From Strongylocentrotus purpuratus (lineage: Eukaryota; Echinodermata; Echinoidea; Camarodonta; Strongylocentrotidae), in assembly GCF_000002235.5 (NCBI RefSeq), contig NW_022145611.1:17643633-17707632 (forward strand): DNA of 64,000 nt, read 5' to 3'. The position numbers and the translations under genes are program-made. Under the pieces are notes generated by a model that saw nothing but the letters and a program-made list of their open reading frames with translations, was not told where the DNA came from and did no database searches. Below, piece by piece: positions 49,892 through 62,800 of the stretch. Positions within the stretch are counted from its first letter, which is position 1, and each line of letters starts with the position of its first letter.

Positions 49892-51202
49892 TTTTACTTA
49901 TATAGCGCTTTTCATTAAACATTTATAGTAGTTGGTGCAAATTTGCAGCTTTTTAAACTCTCTTTTAAATCTACAATCAATGCGGCATTTCTGTATGCAT
50001 GAATACAAAAAACGTGATGAATCCCTGCTTAAATTTAGAAACACCACAGACAAATATAGTTTACTTGGAGTACCATTTCCATGAGACGAACATCCTTAAA
50101 GAGTTGAAGAGAACAAATGTAATAATCACATTATTCAATGCTTATTCGCTTGCATGGTGACAGTAATCACATCATTACAAGCAGCACGTGAGAGGATAAT
50201 TGCTCGTGGAAAAGGTCTCTTTATTGTTGACTGTGTCTGGCATAACGTAGGTATTGTCAAAAGGATAGCGTATGTTTGTGTTATTTCCAAAGACAAGGAG
50301 TGGTTAATTAATCACATTCTTCTTTTGATTAAATGTATGGTTTCTTATTTAAAGCAGAACTAGAAATAAATCCCCAACTCCTCAAGAAATTAAACAAAGC
50401 ATGCTGGAAATGAACGAGAGGAAAAAGTGAAGCGGAAGAGCGAGGTACATTGATACACCACCTTAGGAAATGGGAAAACTTTCACATATAGGGACGTTGA
50501 GGCGAATACATCCAATTCCGGTTGAAAATAACAAAACAGAAAATCAAAAAAAGAAACGCTGGAACGGCTACGATGCACTATGCCACAATACAGTATTCGG
50601 TACACGAGACTCATTGTTTCTTTGTCATTGTTCACGTGTTTGTTTGTGTGTATGTATGTAAGTGTGTGCTTGGGTATGTTAATGAGAGTGTGTGGGAGTA
50701 TGTTTAACGGGGTATAGATGTGTATGTGTAATTTAATTTTTTATATTTTTTTATTACGAGAGCGGGGGAGAGGGAGAATAGACAAAAATGTTATCTCTAA
50801 TATACTATTCTTTGATTTTTTGTTTCTAAACAGTTTATGAAAATGTACTTTTGTTTTCCTTTTGTTAATTGAAATTTATGTTTAAGCCAAAATATCAATG
50901 TACATTGCATCCAGTTTTGTTAGGAAGAATAATGTGTACAATTTTGTTATGAATGATTTGTACAATATGCATTCGAGTTGAGAGAAAATGATAACAAAAA
51001 TCTTAACCAAAACAAAAGACATAAATTGTAACAGCAATGGTAGTAATGATGATGGTGACGACGATGATGTTGATCATAATGATGATAGTGATAATAATTA
51101 TTATAGCAACAATAGTAACAACTTCAATACTAATAATGGTATTAAAGATCATCTCTTTATGATGATAATCATCATCATAATACTAATCATAATTATCATC
51201 AC

Positions 51203-51233
<31 letters not shown>

Positions 51234-51715
51234 TTCACTGTAATCATCATCATTCTTGTTTCATTTTTTAGTAACGCGCTTAGTTTTTAAACTCCATACA
51301 AAAGCGATTTGAGATGACTGTCATCGTTGCATAAACACTGAAGTTAAAGCAGATACACGTACCAGTCAGAGACAGTGTTCATCACGCATTCTCAGAATGG
51401 TATATCTTGCCTCTTCATAATAAATTATTCACGTGTAAGGTGATGATTGATACTGTCATATCTAACCATACAACGTTAATGATCGTCTCCGGTAGATGTG
51501 AACGCACTATAGAGTCGGATCTACGCTCACAGCTAGCCTCACAGTGGTTATTATTCGAAAAGAAGCACACATTTTCCCCTGGCTACAATTAAGATCATCT
51601 CAAGTGATCTGGTTATCCCTGGCCCCCAGATGAAATTATATTGCTCTTTGGTTGCGCATTGGGGTAGCCGGGGCGGAAGTAGCGGGGGGGGGGGGGGGGG
51701 GGGTCGTAGTGAATA
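49216..51715. other. gene-poor sequence with microsatellites
   Basis: No gene supported. An (AAT)n array at 49854-49890 adjoins a SINE tail fragment, and an (ATC)n array lies at 51196-51234. An A/AT-rich patch is at 49577-49650 and a G-run of about 18 at 51685-51703. Confidence 0.4.
49855..49925. repeat. SINE 3'-end fragment with (AAT)n tail
   Basis: An (AAT)n array followed by TTATATAGCGCTTTTCA matches the tail end of the SINE at 33676-33720 in the same orientation. The rest of the element is missing. Confidence 0.6.
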
Positions 51716-51781
51716 ATTTGTTTTTCAAACATTAAACTCTATACATAATTATGTCTAGAGTTTAATGTTTGAAAAACAAAT
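51716..51781. repeat. small perfect inverted repeat
   Basis: A 25-bp arm ending TTCAAACATTAAACTCT (51716-51740) pairs with its exact inverse at 51757-51781 across a 16-nt loop. It abuts a G-run on the left. It could be a tiny foldback or a transcription-terminating hairpin; nothing in the sequence decides. Confidence 0.75.
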
Positions 51782-51845
51782 CATAGTATGATATTTTATT
51801 TTGGCGAAGCTTTGAATGTAAAATAGAGAGTTATAGAGAAAGAAG

Positions 51846-52021
51846 AACCCATTTATATACACCTGGATGGAGAGTAGTAAATGTGTATTAATGCCTTGCA
51901 AAAAGGACGTTAGTGCCGGGCTTGGATTGAGAGTCAAGTGAATGAACAACTAGGCTATACCATGACAATTCCATATCCGTATCCTCAGTTTAGTTTTTAA
52001 ACCACTCGACTACAACACCTC
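51846..52021 (-). repeat. degraded, 3'-truncated tRNA-derived SINE copy
   Basis: Aligns to the SINE at 33676-34040: ACCCATTTATATACACCTGG, GGAGAGTAGTAAATGTG, AATGCCTTGCAAAAAGGACGT and the terminal ACTACAACACC. The box B is mutated and an insertion of about 40 bp separates body and head. The copy lacks the tail half. Confidence 0.65.
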
Positions 52022-55000
52022 AGAAATACAACATCCAAATAGTCGTATTCACTAATTTGTACCCCTAGATCAATTTCATTGGGTCATGCAACCTTTTTTA
52101 ACCTTTAAATTTGAAATGGCGGATAATTTTTTTTTTTTTTTACCTAAACAGATATTGATGAATGATCGTGTACATCAATATGACCATCATAGTAATCCCT
52201 CATCCATAAATTATCGAAAAGATCCTTTGGCTTCAAGCATAGAATTATTCATCTGATTCCACAAAGGTCGCGCATGCCTGTTTCGTAATAGTTTGTGATA
52301 GCACGTCAGACATTAAACTGAAATTATTCATTTTCCTTCATCTCGATCAGCGCTGTTCGAGTGAAAAGACGCTAAATCATATTATGAGAAATTACCCTGC
52401 CCTAGTGGAATTACTTTGTTTCATTTGTCGTTTATCAAGATTCAAGATTCGAAATTTATTTATTCACTACTCGCAACCTTTACGGTTGAATTGTTACTGA
52501 ATTTACATAAAAAACATAGACTTTGTACTAAACGGATCATGACTACTAAACCTTTAAAAAGAAATCACACGTTCGGTTCAAACAAAGCTAGGCCAACACA
52601 TCTGAAAATGAATGAAAGGAAACGATGGGGAAGATTGCTCTGGATAACGACTAATTCGAAAAGAAAATGTAATATGATAAATGCTAGATGTATAACGTGA
52701 TATGCGCTATACAAGAACTGAATATTATTGTTATTAGTAGTACCAGCAATAAATGCGCAGATAGACATGATGGTGATACCTTTAATATTCCAATCATTCT
52801 CGCTATGATTATCTACTCCATTTTGTATCGGCTGGGAAAGGCTTATCAATCATCTCAATCATCCCATGTGATTTCTTCCTTAACCTTTCAATTGCTACCA
52901 GTGCAAAGTGGCACAATAATTTGCCATACTAGCAGATCAGCACAAAATGAAAGGCACCGATTCACCGGAGGATTGTTTTATGCAAATTTCTGGTCTTTAT
53001 TAGCTCGATGGCAAACTTGTTAACACCTTGTCTAGAATAGTCTTGCACTGGAATCAGTTAAATAATCTGGATATCCATCCCATGATAAGTGACACACGGA
53101 GATTATTTGCTTGGCATATACAATATTGAAAAACAAGGAGAAATCGATAAGGAATGCTCACAGTATCAGCACATGTCTGGGGCATGACCTGAGAGAACCT
53201 GCATGAACAGGACTAGAAAATAAACAGGCCTGGTGGCCCGCTTTCTTTCTGACCTCGTACTCGCCTCTCAACTCTAACTTGATGGATCGCCGTACATTAG
53301 CGATCCCGAGTGGGTAAACACTTCTAGGTCAAAATTGCACATCTAATGTTGTTAATCATTAAGCAGACGATCACTGCTTAACACGGGAAAAGGATGAGGA
53401 CTTCTCACGAGAATTTGAAGGAAAAAAGGAAGAGAGAGAGAGAGAAGGAAAATGAAGAAGAGAAAAGAACGGCATGAATAAGTCCGTGTATTGAGAGCGA
53501 CGCTTACGCCGAGGACAAGGTTACTAAATGCTCAATTTGGCGTCCCCTGTTCGTAGTTCGAGTGAAAGGGCGTCGCCGGGACATTCCTTAGGCGGGGGGT
53601 GGGACGGGTGTCATTAAATTAATCGCAATGATACGATAATCATAGTTCATGAGAATAGCTCATTTAAAAAACGTAAATAAATAGGTCACCACATAATTTG
53701 CAGATTAAACCGTGATCAAATAATGTCCCAAACCCTATAGGATTTTTCGACGGAATTTTGTTTTATGGCGAGTCACACCCCTAGTATTGTTCCCTCAAGA
53801 TGAGATTCCCTTTCGAAGTATTAACATATCAAAATAAAGTACCATAAAGATATCTAGAACAAATATTCCTCTCTCTCCTGCCTAATCAAACGACCTATGC
53901 AAATCTTTAAAATGAAGCGTTACGTCATCATAGTATTGTTAGTGTCATCAGAGGGAATACAATCAGGATCAATTATCTTTTCAGACAAGCGATGTCGTTG
54001 AATTGCATTGGAAGGCTATTTGAACATTACGATTAAAAATGTGTTTTTTAAGGTTTTCTTAGATTTATTCCAAACATGGGTAATGAAAATCACCATGTTC
54101 GCTTTGTGAAATTGTAAGTAATATTATTGTTCCCTTTTTATAAAGGGGAAATAAGTTTTCCTAAGCTTTTAACTCTCCTTATTTAAAATCCTGCAGAGGA
54201 GGCAGATCTAAATTTTGCTTCTTTTTTTCCTTGGCATTAAGTATGTGAAGCATGATTTATTTTCATCCTTTTATTAGGGACTCATCACTACCAATCATGG
54301 AACATGCACACTTCATTATAGAGATCGTATATATATGGATATCCACAGTGCACATTCGCGGTTTTTACATTTGTTAATACATGTCACGTCGGATATCTAT
54401 AGGCTGTGATAAATATTAACACTGCTAGATCGAGCGGCTTATTATAGATCTTTTCATTTCATCAGGCGGTCCCGTCCCTCCTCTGGTGCATGCTTGCCCT
54501 AGCACGTTTCTGAATTTAAGGCTATTCCCGGGCGGCATTCAAGCTTTTAAGCCCGTTTCGAATATCTGCTTTATTAATGCCGAAGAGAGTAGGGGAATAA
54601 TTATTTGACCGCCGCGCATAATGTTGCCGAGATAATTTGTCAAAAGCAGGAATAATTCACCATCACTTTCCCGGTCAATTTCTCCTAAACGTTTCATCAA
54701 ACAAACAAAAACCTCTATTAGGCGCTTTGACTATTCCTTTACAGAGATTCTCTTTAATATATTTGTTATGGGGGGGGGGGGGGGGAGGGGGTCATTTGTA
54801 ATGTGAAACCAGCATTACTCAAGGTCCCAAGGATTACAATTCCTCAGAGTTTCTAATTTATCCATGGATTTTCTGCATGTTGATAAAGTATAATGAGTAT
54901 ACAACAAAGCGCTTGAAGAATGAAAAAGGGAGGGGGAGATTCGCAAATAAGAAATAAAAATAATTTGAATAAGAAATATACTGTATTTCAAGATTCATGT

Positions 55001-56594
55001 GACGTACACGAACAATACAGGTATCTCTTTTTTCTCATCAAAATAATATTTCGAACTTCATAATCAACGTGCATTTTTCATTCTTTTCTTAAACACTATT
55101 CCCCCCCCCCCTCAAAAAAAAAAGGAGATAAAAAAGAGAGACTATAGTGTCTCATCATTACAGCAACATCTAATAGGATTATCGTCAATATATTATGGCA
55201 GTCAACCAAATATGGTTTATTCCCCGACGAATTCAGAAATGCATCTTTTTCTTGTACTATCTCTTTATCTTCCGTAGATCTTCCCCATTGCCATGGTAAT
55301 AATAAAAAGGTGAAATCTAAAATAGATATTGCTTAGATTACTGTAGTTGTGCGGATGGATATCCAATGTTTTCATGTGCACAGAACCACCTTGACATGAA
55401 ACGAGCGATGATTCTAGTATGTTTATAAATACATATTTATCTGACGTATACATATTAGTTGAAAGGCTTACACAATATAGCTTTTACTTTTTCAACAATT
55501 ATGTCTCATGTATACATAGCATGCCTTTTATATCTAAATTAAAAAAAAGTGAAATCGTATATTCCATGAATAAAATACAAGGTATTATAAAATTGCTATC
55601 CGTTTCTCACTCTTTCTCTCCCTATTTCGTTCTCTCTCTCTCTCTCTCTCTCTCTTCTCATTCCGCCGAATCTTTCCCCCTCTCTCTCTCTAACACACAA
55701 CCGACTGTACATTATTATCATTGGCGGATCTAGGATTTTGAAATGGGCGGATGAGGAAGGGGCTCTTCCTCCTTTTTTACAGGCAATTTCGATTTTGTGG
55801 AGAGAGGGTTTCTAAGCATCCTCGAAGGGTGAATGTCGCAAGAAATACATGACATTTTTACTGTCTTTGATTTCATATGGACTATTATACTATCGTGATC
55901 TGGCTGCATGAATGTTCACAAGAACAAGTATATCCTTCAACATAGATCGTAGGGATTTTACAGGATTTTTACATATTTCGTAGAACCCCAAATTGCTGTC
56001 ATAGCAGTACTGTGAGGAACCACTGTCTTTCCCAACTCAGTTCAGTAATAGGCGCGGCGTCAACCTAAACAGCATGAAAACGGATCTATTCAATAGAATC
56101 GAATTTATCAGAAATTTTCTCGCCAGCCGAAATTTTAGTGGTGGTGATGGACTGACAGTTGACCTTTTCTGTCTAAAATTGCTCGTTGGATACCGAGCAA
56201 AAGCAGCCAGTGCATATGTACACTTCATGCAAACTTAATGATTATTCTCGCGGTCTCTTTAGTCTTGAATTTGGCAAGGACTGAGCTAGACCCCCTCGAG
56301 CTGACAATGAATACCCTAGCCAAAGCTCGAGAGCATGGCGTAAAAATTTCAGGCTCCCGTCATGCTGATTAGGTTACATTTACTGAGGGGCTAGGAAAGG
56401 GTGTTAAAACACCGGGAGAAGGATGGGGGATTATTTGGGGGAAAGAGGATATACAAGTGCATAAAATGGGACAGTATCACGACCCTCTCCCCCTGGCCCC
56501 CGGACTGCAAGTAGGACTGCTTCATAGGATTGCCAATCCATGTATCCATAACCATGTGTTGTGGCCTACAATGTGTGAGTGCGTGTGTGTGTAA

Positions 56595-56631
<37 letters not shown>

Positions 56632-57248
56632 TAAGAGAAAGAGAGAGAGAGAGTAAAAGAGAGACGGAGACAGAGAGGGAGATAAGGGGTGGGAGAAAGG
56701 GAGAGAAAGAGACAAACTCATTTGATTGTGGACCCTTGGTAGGCCAATAGCATTAGTTTTAACATGGACATTTTGGTAACAAGCTGATTTTTTCAGGATA
56801 GGTCCAAGAATATGTCTAGATTAACATACTAAAAGTCCTCATAAATCCTCTTTGAGCGTTTTCCGTAATCCAAGATGGCGTCTAAAATGGCCGCCATTTC
56901 CTGAATTTCTTATACCTTTGCAACTAGATAACCCAAATACAAAATTTAAATGTCTAAATATATGTTTTTTAGCATAAGGAACTCAATAAAATACATGTTG
57001 ATAAATTCTGAAACACATTATTTTAAGGGGAAATGAGCAAGGGGAGGGGGGAGGGGTATTCCCCCTTTCCCTCTATATTATCATCATCAGGGAAAACAAA
57101 ATGTTATTTAACATTACGATTAAGTGTGGGAATAATAGCAAAGTAAGTAATAATCACATTGCTTCTTAATCCTGATAAATTGTGGCCATGTTTTAAGGAT
57201 ATGTTCTGCAACATGGGAAATGATCGTCACAAAGGCGATGGTGTTATA
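52022..57248. other. gene-poor sequence
   Basis: No gene supported. (GA)n/(CT)n runs occur near 55631-55654, 56606-56630 and 56638-56650, and G-runs near 54771-54785. Sequence at 56860-56910 (AAGATGGCGTCTAAAATGGC) looks like part of a dispersed repeat. A GC-richer block at 54470-54690 stands out from its AT-rich surroundings and could be regulatory, but nothing proves it. A possible hAT-like end (TTGGCGGATCTAGGATT) is at 55721. Confidence 0.4.
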
Positions 57249-57622
57249 TTAAAGGTAAAGACCAGTATTGGAAACGCCCCAATTTCAAAAAATGAAATGG
57301 AAGCTCTCATTACCAATCATGTGAAAGAATATGTTTTGACTAATACATGATGATAAAAAATTTGCCGGGAAACCGCCTACTAATTGATATATTTGGTAAA
57401 TTTATTTCTCTCATGGTCTGTGAGAGATATAGGGTAGTCCCACATACATCTTTCTGTGTATAGTGCTTGTAACATTACGAAGAATGGGCCAAATTTCTTA
57501 TCATTTTGATGATTCCAGAACCTTGCAGATGCTAGATGCTAGATGATCAACCTTTTCTGATCGATTCCACAACGTTTCTTTCACAATGCAATCGCATGAC
57601 CATAACTGGTCTTTACCTTTAA
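57249..57622. mobile_element. MITE with TTAAAGGTAAAGACCAGT termini
   Basis: A 374-bp unit whose left end TTAAAGGTAAAGACCAGT is repeated in inverse at the right end. It contains the 3' part of a 63-codon chance ORF (57159-57350). No transposase. Confidence 0.75.
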
Positions 57623-57686
57623 GCGAAACTCCATACATAGCAAACGCCGTTTCTGAATCATATACTGAATTCTGAAATATCCTTAA

Positions 57687-58450
57687 TTAAAGCCCAAGTC
57701 CACTCCAAAAATAACTTATTTTCAATAGAAGCAGAAAAATCAGACTAACCAATCAAAAAAAGTCTGAGCAAAATCGGATAACTAATAAGAAAGTTATGAA
57801 TTTTTAATGACATTAAAAACTTTGAAAATCACTAGACAAATTGGCAACAAACTCATGAGTCTGTGACGTCATGTCCTCACTATCCACTAATTATTTTCTT
57901 TATATTGATGATATAAATTTCCTATTTTATCCTGAACAATTTTATTTCTTCACACCAGCATCCAAGTTAGATTAATAGTAATATGTTTTTGTGTGGATGC
58001 ACTAATATAGAGTATTTTTTCCCCAGTTAAATCATGAAAAATGTGAATTTTGATAAACTATTGATAAAAATAATCAATAATTATGAATATACAATATTCA
58101 GAAAATAGTATAAATTCTTCAAAGTTCATAAAAGATTTTGTGAAATGTCATGCACGCAATATGATAAAAATCATATAACCTGGGAAAAGGCATGGGGAAA
58201 TCAAGTTTTGGGGAGTAAAAAGGGAAATTAATGGGATTAAACTATATAGAGCAATTGATTAATAGTGAGGACATGACGTCACAAACTGATAACCATCCTG
58301 GCAATTTGTGTGTGATTCTCATTGTTCCATAGTTTTACATACTTTTTCTTATTAGTTATCCAATTTTGCTCAAACTTTTTTCAATTGGTTTGTCTGATTT
58401 TTCTGCTTTTATTAAAAGTAAGTTATTTTTCGAGTTAACTTGTCCTTTAA
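57687..58450. mobile_element. long-TIR foldback element
   Basis: A 764-bp unit with inverted arms of about 200 bp. Both ends carry TTAAAG, CAAGT, AAAAATAACTTA, AAGCAGAAAAATCAGAC and GATAACTAATAAGAAA, and the inner ends of the arms carry GACGTCATGTCCTCACTA. The central 350 bp is AT-rich and non-coding. It lies 65 bp from the preceding MITE. Confidence 0.85.
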
Positions 58451-59233
58451 ACATAGGCCTCTAAATCAATAGATTATGCAAGCATCATGCAGCTCTCATA
58501 ATCAAATCGTAAAAGGTACGTAATACTGTTTCGCTCTCTCCCTTCGTTCGCTAGCACAAACACTACATTCACTGCACTGACTGCAGTTGAGCTGTTGATG
58601 GCACTACGCTATAATTATGCAAATGTATATTATACCTTTGATAAAAAAATTCGTCACCCTGCCCCTCATTCTCCCGAACGCAATCAGAGCAGGAAAATTG
58701 TTTTCTCAGTGATGAAAATAAGGGATCGATGAATGTCCCCCCCCCCCCCCCCGTACAATCTCCGAGCAGCTAGCGTCTTTGCGGATTTGCCCGGCATGCC
58801 CCCGAGGGCCAAAACAAGAAATGACAAAATATATATATATATATAAACATAACCCGTAGCCTCCTACGACTCGGCCCCAAAATCGTACGAAAAATCGTAG
58901 ACCAATATAGTACGGTGCCCGGGGCAAATGTACACTAAGCATTAGTATTATCATGATCTATATCAGCTCAGATTCGTATAAATCCGAAGAGATTGATTCA
59001 AGAAAGGATTCACTGAAAAGGGGTTTAAAGATCTATGTCCCTTTTGCAGCCAACATCAAATTCTGTAGAACTTTGCATGAATTATAAATATGTCATGTAT
59101 GTCCTATCTGTGAAATTTGAACGTTAGCATATAATATTCAAGTTATGCAAGGAAACCCGTTTACTTGCTAGACTTCACTGTCAGACACTATTGAGTGACT
59201 GACTGGCTTTTTTCATCTTTGGTAATAACTTAC
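58451..59233. other. intergenic or intronic sequence
   Basis: If the exon at 59446-59234 is real, this is its first intron (the gene reads leftwards). A C-run at 58738-58752 and a short (TA)n run near 58829 are present. No further exon of that gene was recognised. Confidence 0.35.
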
Positions 59234-59446
59234 ATAAAATGATTTGTAAAGGGTACATAAGCATTTGTCTACATCAATAACCCACTTCTTGTAATGGCCA
59301 AAATTAAACTGATTGAATCTTTGCACGGCATAAAACGTACGACCATTCGGTACAAGGGTCTGAAAAATCTGACTATTACTTACTGGCTCTGTAGCTCCTA
59401 AGTCGATTCGACAACTAATAGTCGTTATTTTCCCACTTAAAGACAT
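59234..59446 (-). CDS. probable first coding exon of an unidentified gene
   Basis: From the ATG at 59446 the minus strand encodes 71 codons starting MSLSGKITTISCRIDLG and ends at 59234 in front of a perfect GTAAGT donor, in phase 0. A second in-frame ATG lies four codons upstream. The amino-acid composition is balanced, not low-complexity. Its ATG is 368 bp from the UBXN1 ATG in divergent orientation, as expected for a bidirectional promoter. I do not recognise the family, and following exons were not found in the adjoining 15 kb by eye, so it stays tentative. Confidence 0.5.
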
Positions 59447-59814
59447 TTTCAAGCCCACTTATTTTTAGGGAAGTTCTAAATTAGTATTGTCTTTCAAATG
59501 CCGTTGGAATTTAACCTTTTCATTTGTTTGGCCTACGAATGGGACATTGTACCTTTAATTCCTCATGAAATAAAACTCATGAGCATTCTAATAGTTCCTA
59601 AGGTACAGTATCATGCAACATATTAAATTTCTAAGTCGAAGGATTAACGATTTAGAAAAATATACAGAGTGTGTATTGCATAAGGAGCGGAGAGGTTTTT
59701 GTTTTTCTGCTTTATCGGCATGTATTTGTATACCGCCCTCAACGAGATTACGCCGCATAGAAATTCTAAGATATTTTGTTCTTGCGTGGAAACAAAAAAG
59801 ACAGGGAAATCAAG
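59447..59814. promoter_or_regulatory. candidate bidirectional promoter between UBXN1 and the divergent exon
   Basis: The 368 bp between two divergent ATGs should contain both 5' leaders and transcription starts if the minus-strand exon is real. The part next to UBXN1 (59690-59814) is GC-richer than the rest. No TATA box or other named element is claimed. Confidence 0.4.
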
Positions 59815-62800
59815 ATGCCGACTGACGTTGATACACTCATGGAAATGGGATTTCCAAGGAATAGAGCGTAAGTGTATATAATATAGTAGCTGTGATTTTA
59901 CTTTCGAGATTCTTATTGAAATGAAAATGTACAAACACAATAGTCAATAGAGAGCTTTTCTGAATTTTAACCGTTTCCCTACACGAAATGATACGGTTGG
60001 GACCGGTATGAAAGATCTAGACCCCTAGGCCTATACTATAGTAAATTGAACAGTTGTGCTGTGTCATTCTAAAAATTGCCCATGTCATAGTACGTATAAG
60101 AGGACTTGAGAGTTTCTCGTGTAATGAAAATTGGTAGATTTTACCTTGTATGTTGAATGGATGTTCCTGAATCGCCCAGGAAAATAGGGAAGCATGTCAG
60201 AAATCGCAGATCATCCAACAAGACGAATTGGACCGGGCCGAGTCTAGATCGACTTGTCACCTTGTGTATCTTGCTACTCATGATAAACAACTTAAATTGT
60301 TGAATGTTACATGACACAGGCGCTTAATTAAAGCCTGAAGTTATAAGGACCTGTATAATTTAAATGTTTTGATCAAATTTTGATCAAACAAAATTCACAA
60401 GTGTATGAAGAACCAAGAAGGTAACAAATTTGCCTGAATAAAACATAAAATTAAATGTCTCCTTATATTTTTTAAAGTAAATTCTGTTTACAGGGCGAAT
60501 ATCCATTGAATTTGAACTAGAAATTGTTGTACTAGTTTCATGTCAGTTTTGTAAAGCGCTTAGAGACATTTTTATGAAGCGCTATATAAAAATAAACATT
60601 ATTTATTATTATTCACTCAAACTCTTATTCATCAATAGCTAGACTATGTGAATAAGAACATAGGATAATTTGGGACAAGTGACGCTATGACTTCTTATGG
60701 AATGCAAAGAAAATCTAGATCTCCATGTTTCAATCAGTGATTAAAGTAGGATCACGCTAAGCCTCATCTTGTTATGTGTCAATGAATTTTGTTGACTGTT
60801 TTCTTTCTAATTGTTTTATCTTGCCTTTATTTTGACAGGGAAAAAGCTCTTGCAAAAACTGCCTATAAAGGGGTTCAAAATGCTATGGATTGGTAAGCTC
60901 ACTTACAGTCAATAACCAGGGGGTGTTTCACAAAGAGCTTTAGTTAAACTTATCTCTAAGTTGGACTAAAACAATATGGAGAGCCATTTGTAGCCTTGAA
61001 ATAAAATATATTCAAATTCAAAAATTGAAGTATTTTAGACTTGTCATGAATTCCACATCAAGAACATGAAATCTCCTTGATATTTGATAATAGAAAATAT
61101 GAAGGATTTGAATCAACATTTTATGCCTTTTAAAATAACTTTACAAAATATTTTCAAAGTTGCTTACAGCTTTCCTTAATTGTTTAGTCCAACTTAAGTT
61201 AAAGATTAGTTCAACTTAGGATCTTTGTGAAACACCCCCTGAATTTGATAATTGATATTGCATCATGATCACGTCAAGTTAATTTAATTCAAAACACCAA
61301 ATAAAGTGTTTAAAAAACTATTGAAAAGCAGATTTTGCAAAATAAACTATTTTTTTTCTCTCTTAAAACAACATTGCACATGTATGTTTCATGAGTTTTT
61401 TGCTTACTTTTATCCGACTACTATGAAAGAAAATATACTACAGTACCGGTATGCATATAAAATAAGCAACTCTGGCAACAAAAGTTTATATGTTTTTGTT
61501 ATTATCCGTATCAGGTTATTTGCTCACAATGATGATGCAGACATTGATGACCCTTTTGAAGTGCCTGCAGGAAAAACCCTTGGAACTAGTGAAAGTGATT
61601 CTGGTAAGTGGAGCTTAAAGTGACTCAGTAACATTGCCTAAGATTCTGAAATCCTGGATTTAGTTCATGCTGCAATCATAATTATAAACCCTTAGGTCAG
61701 TCAGGAATCCCATGACTTTTACAAGCCAATCGCCGTCTGATTATCAAGATATTTTTGATTGGAAATCGTAATTTCATTTTTTGTTTTCATAACGGTTTTT
61801 ATAACACTACAGTCTATTGTAGAAAATGAGTATGGTAAAACTGGTCACTCAAAGACTTTTACTTTTTTGAGGCACTTCATGATCATTTTGAAGATCAATT
61901 TTTGTAGAGTTTCAATATTACACCATATCACAGACATACCTGTAGATAAAATGTAGGGCCATGCATCTCAGATTTATAATTGTTAAATAACGCCTTTAAG
62001 GCTGCTAAGGCAACTGATCACCCCCCCCCCCCCCCTCTATGTTTTTACATTTAGGGTTCTATGTTACTTATCCTATATGTTCAAAATATCAGCTTTCAAT
62101 ATTTCTCCATTATGAGACATTCATTTCTGCGTATTACATTTAAATGGCAATTGTATTATCCCCTATTTCATTTTGCCATATTTTATTCTACCTATAACCA
62201 GGTGCTGCTAGTGGAGACTCCAAGCCTGCTGGGGAAACACCTGCAGAACCAGTTCAAGTCAAATCAATAAAGTGTGATGAGTGAGTAGCCCAGAACAGTA
62301 AAAGTAAACAGTTGCAACTATTGTTATTTTAACAACTTCAGAGTTGTCACTTATCTTGCTTTTCCTCAGTAAACATATCGTTCTATCCTAGAGGTACGAT
62401 TTAACCTTTTGACATGGTCATCAAAATGTAGATTGTTAGAAAAGTCACCCCAAATTATTTGTAAAGAAATATGATTAGTGTGTAGTAAAGGAAAATTATT
62501 GTTTATTCAAATATTTGTTAACCCCAGTGCCCCCCACCCTTCTAGAAATGGGGGAAATTTAGAAATGTCCAAGAAAGGAATATATAATTTAATATGTACT
62601 GAATGAAAGTCAAGAAAAAATTAGGAAATTCGTGGAAAAATCATTTAAAGCAAGAAAAAACAAAATCTGGTTGATTTGCCTGCACATAAAAGTAATTAAC
62701 TTCTTATGAGTTTTCTTAGGTCCAAAAGTAATTAACTTCTTATGAGTTTTCTTAGGTCCAAATAGCATATCCACTAGATGATTGGTAATGTTGGCTTTTT

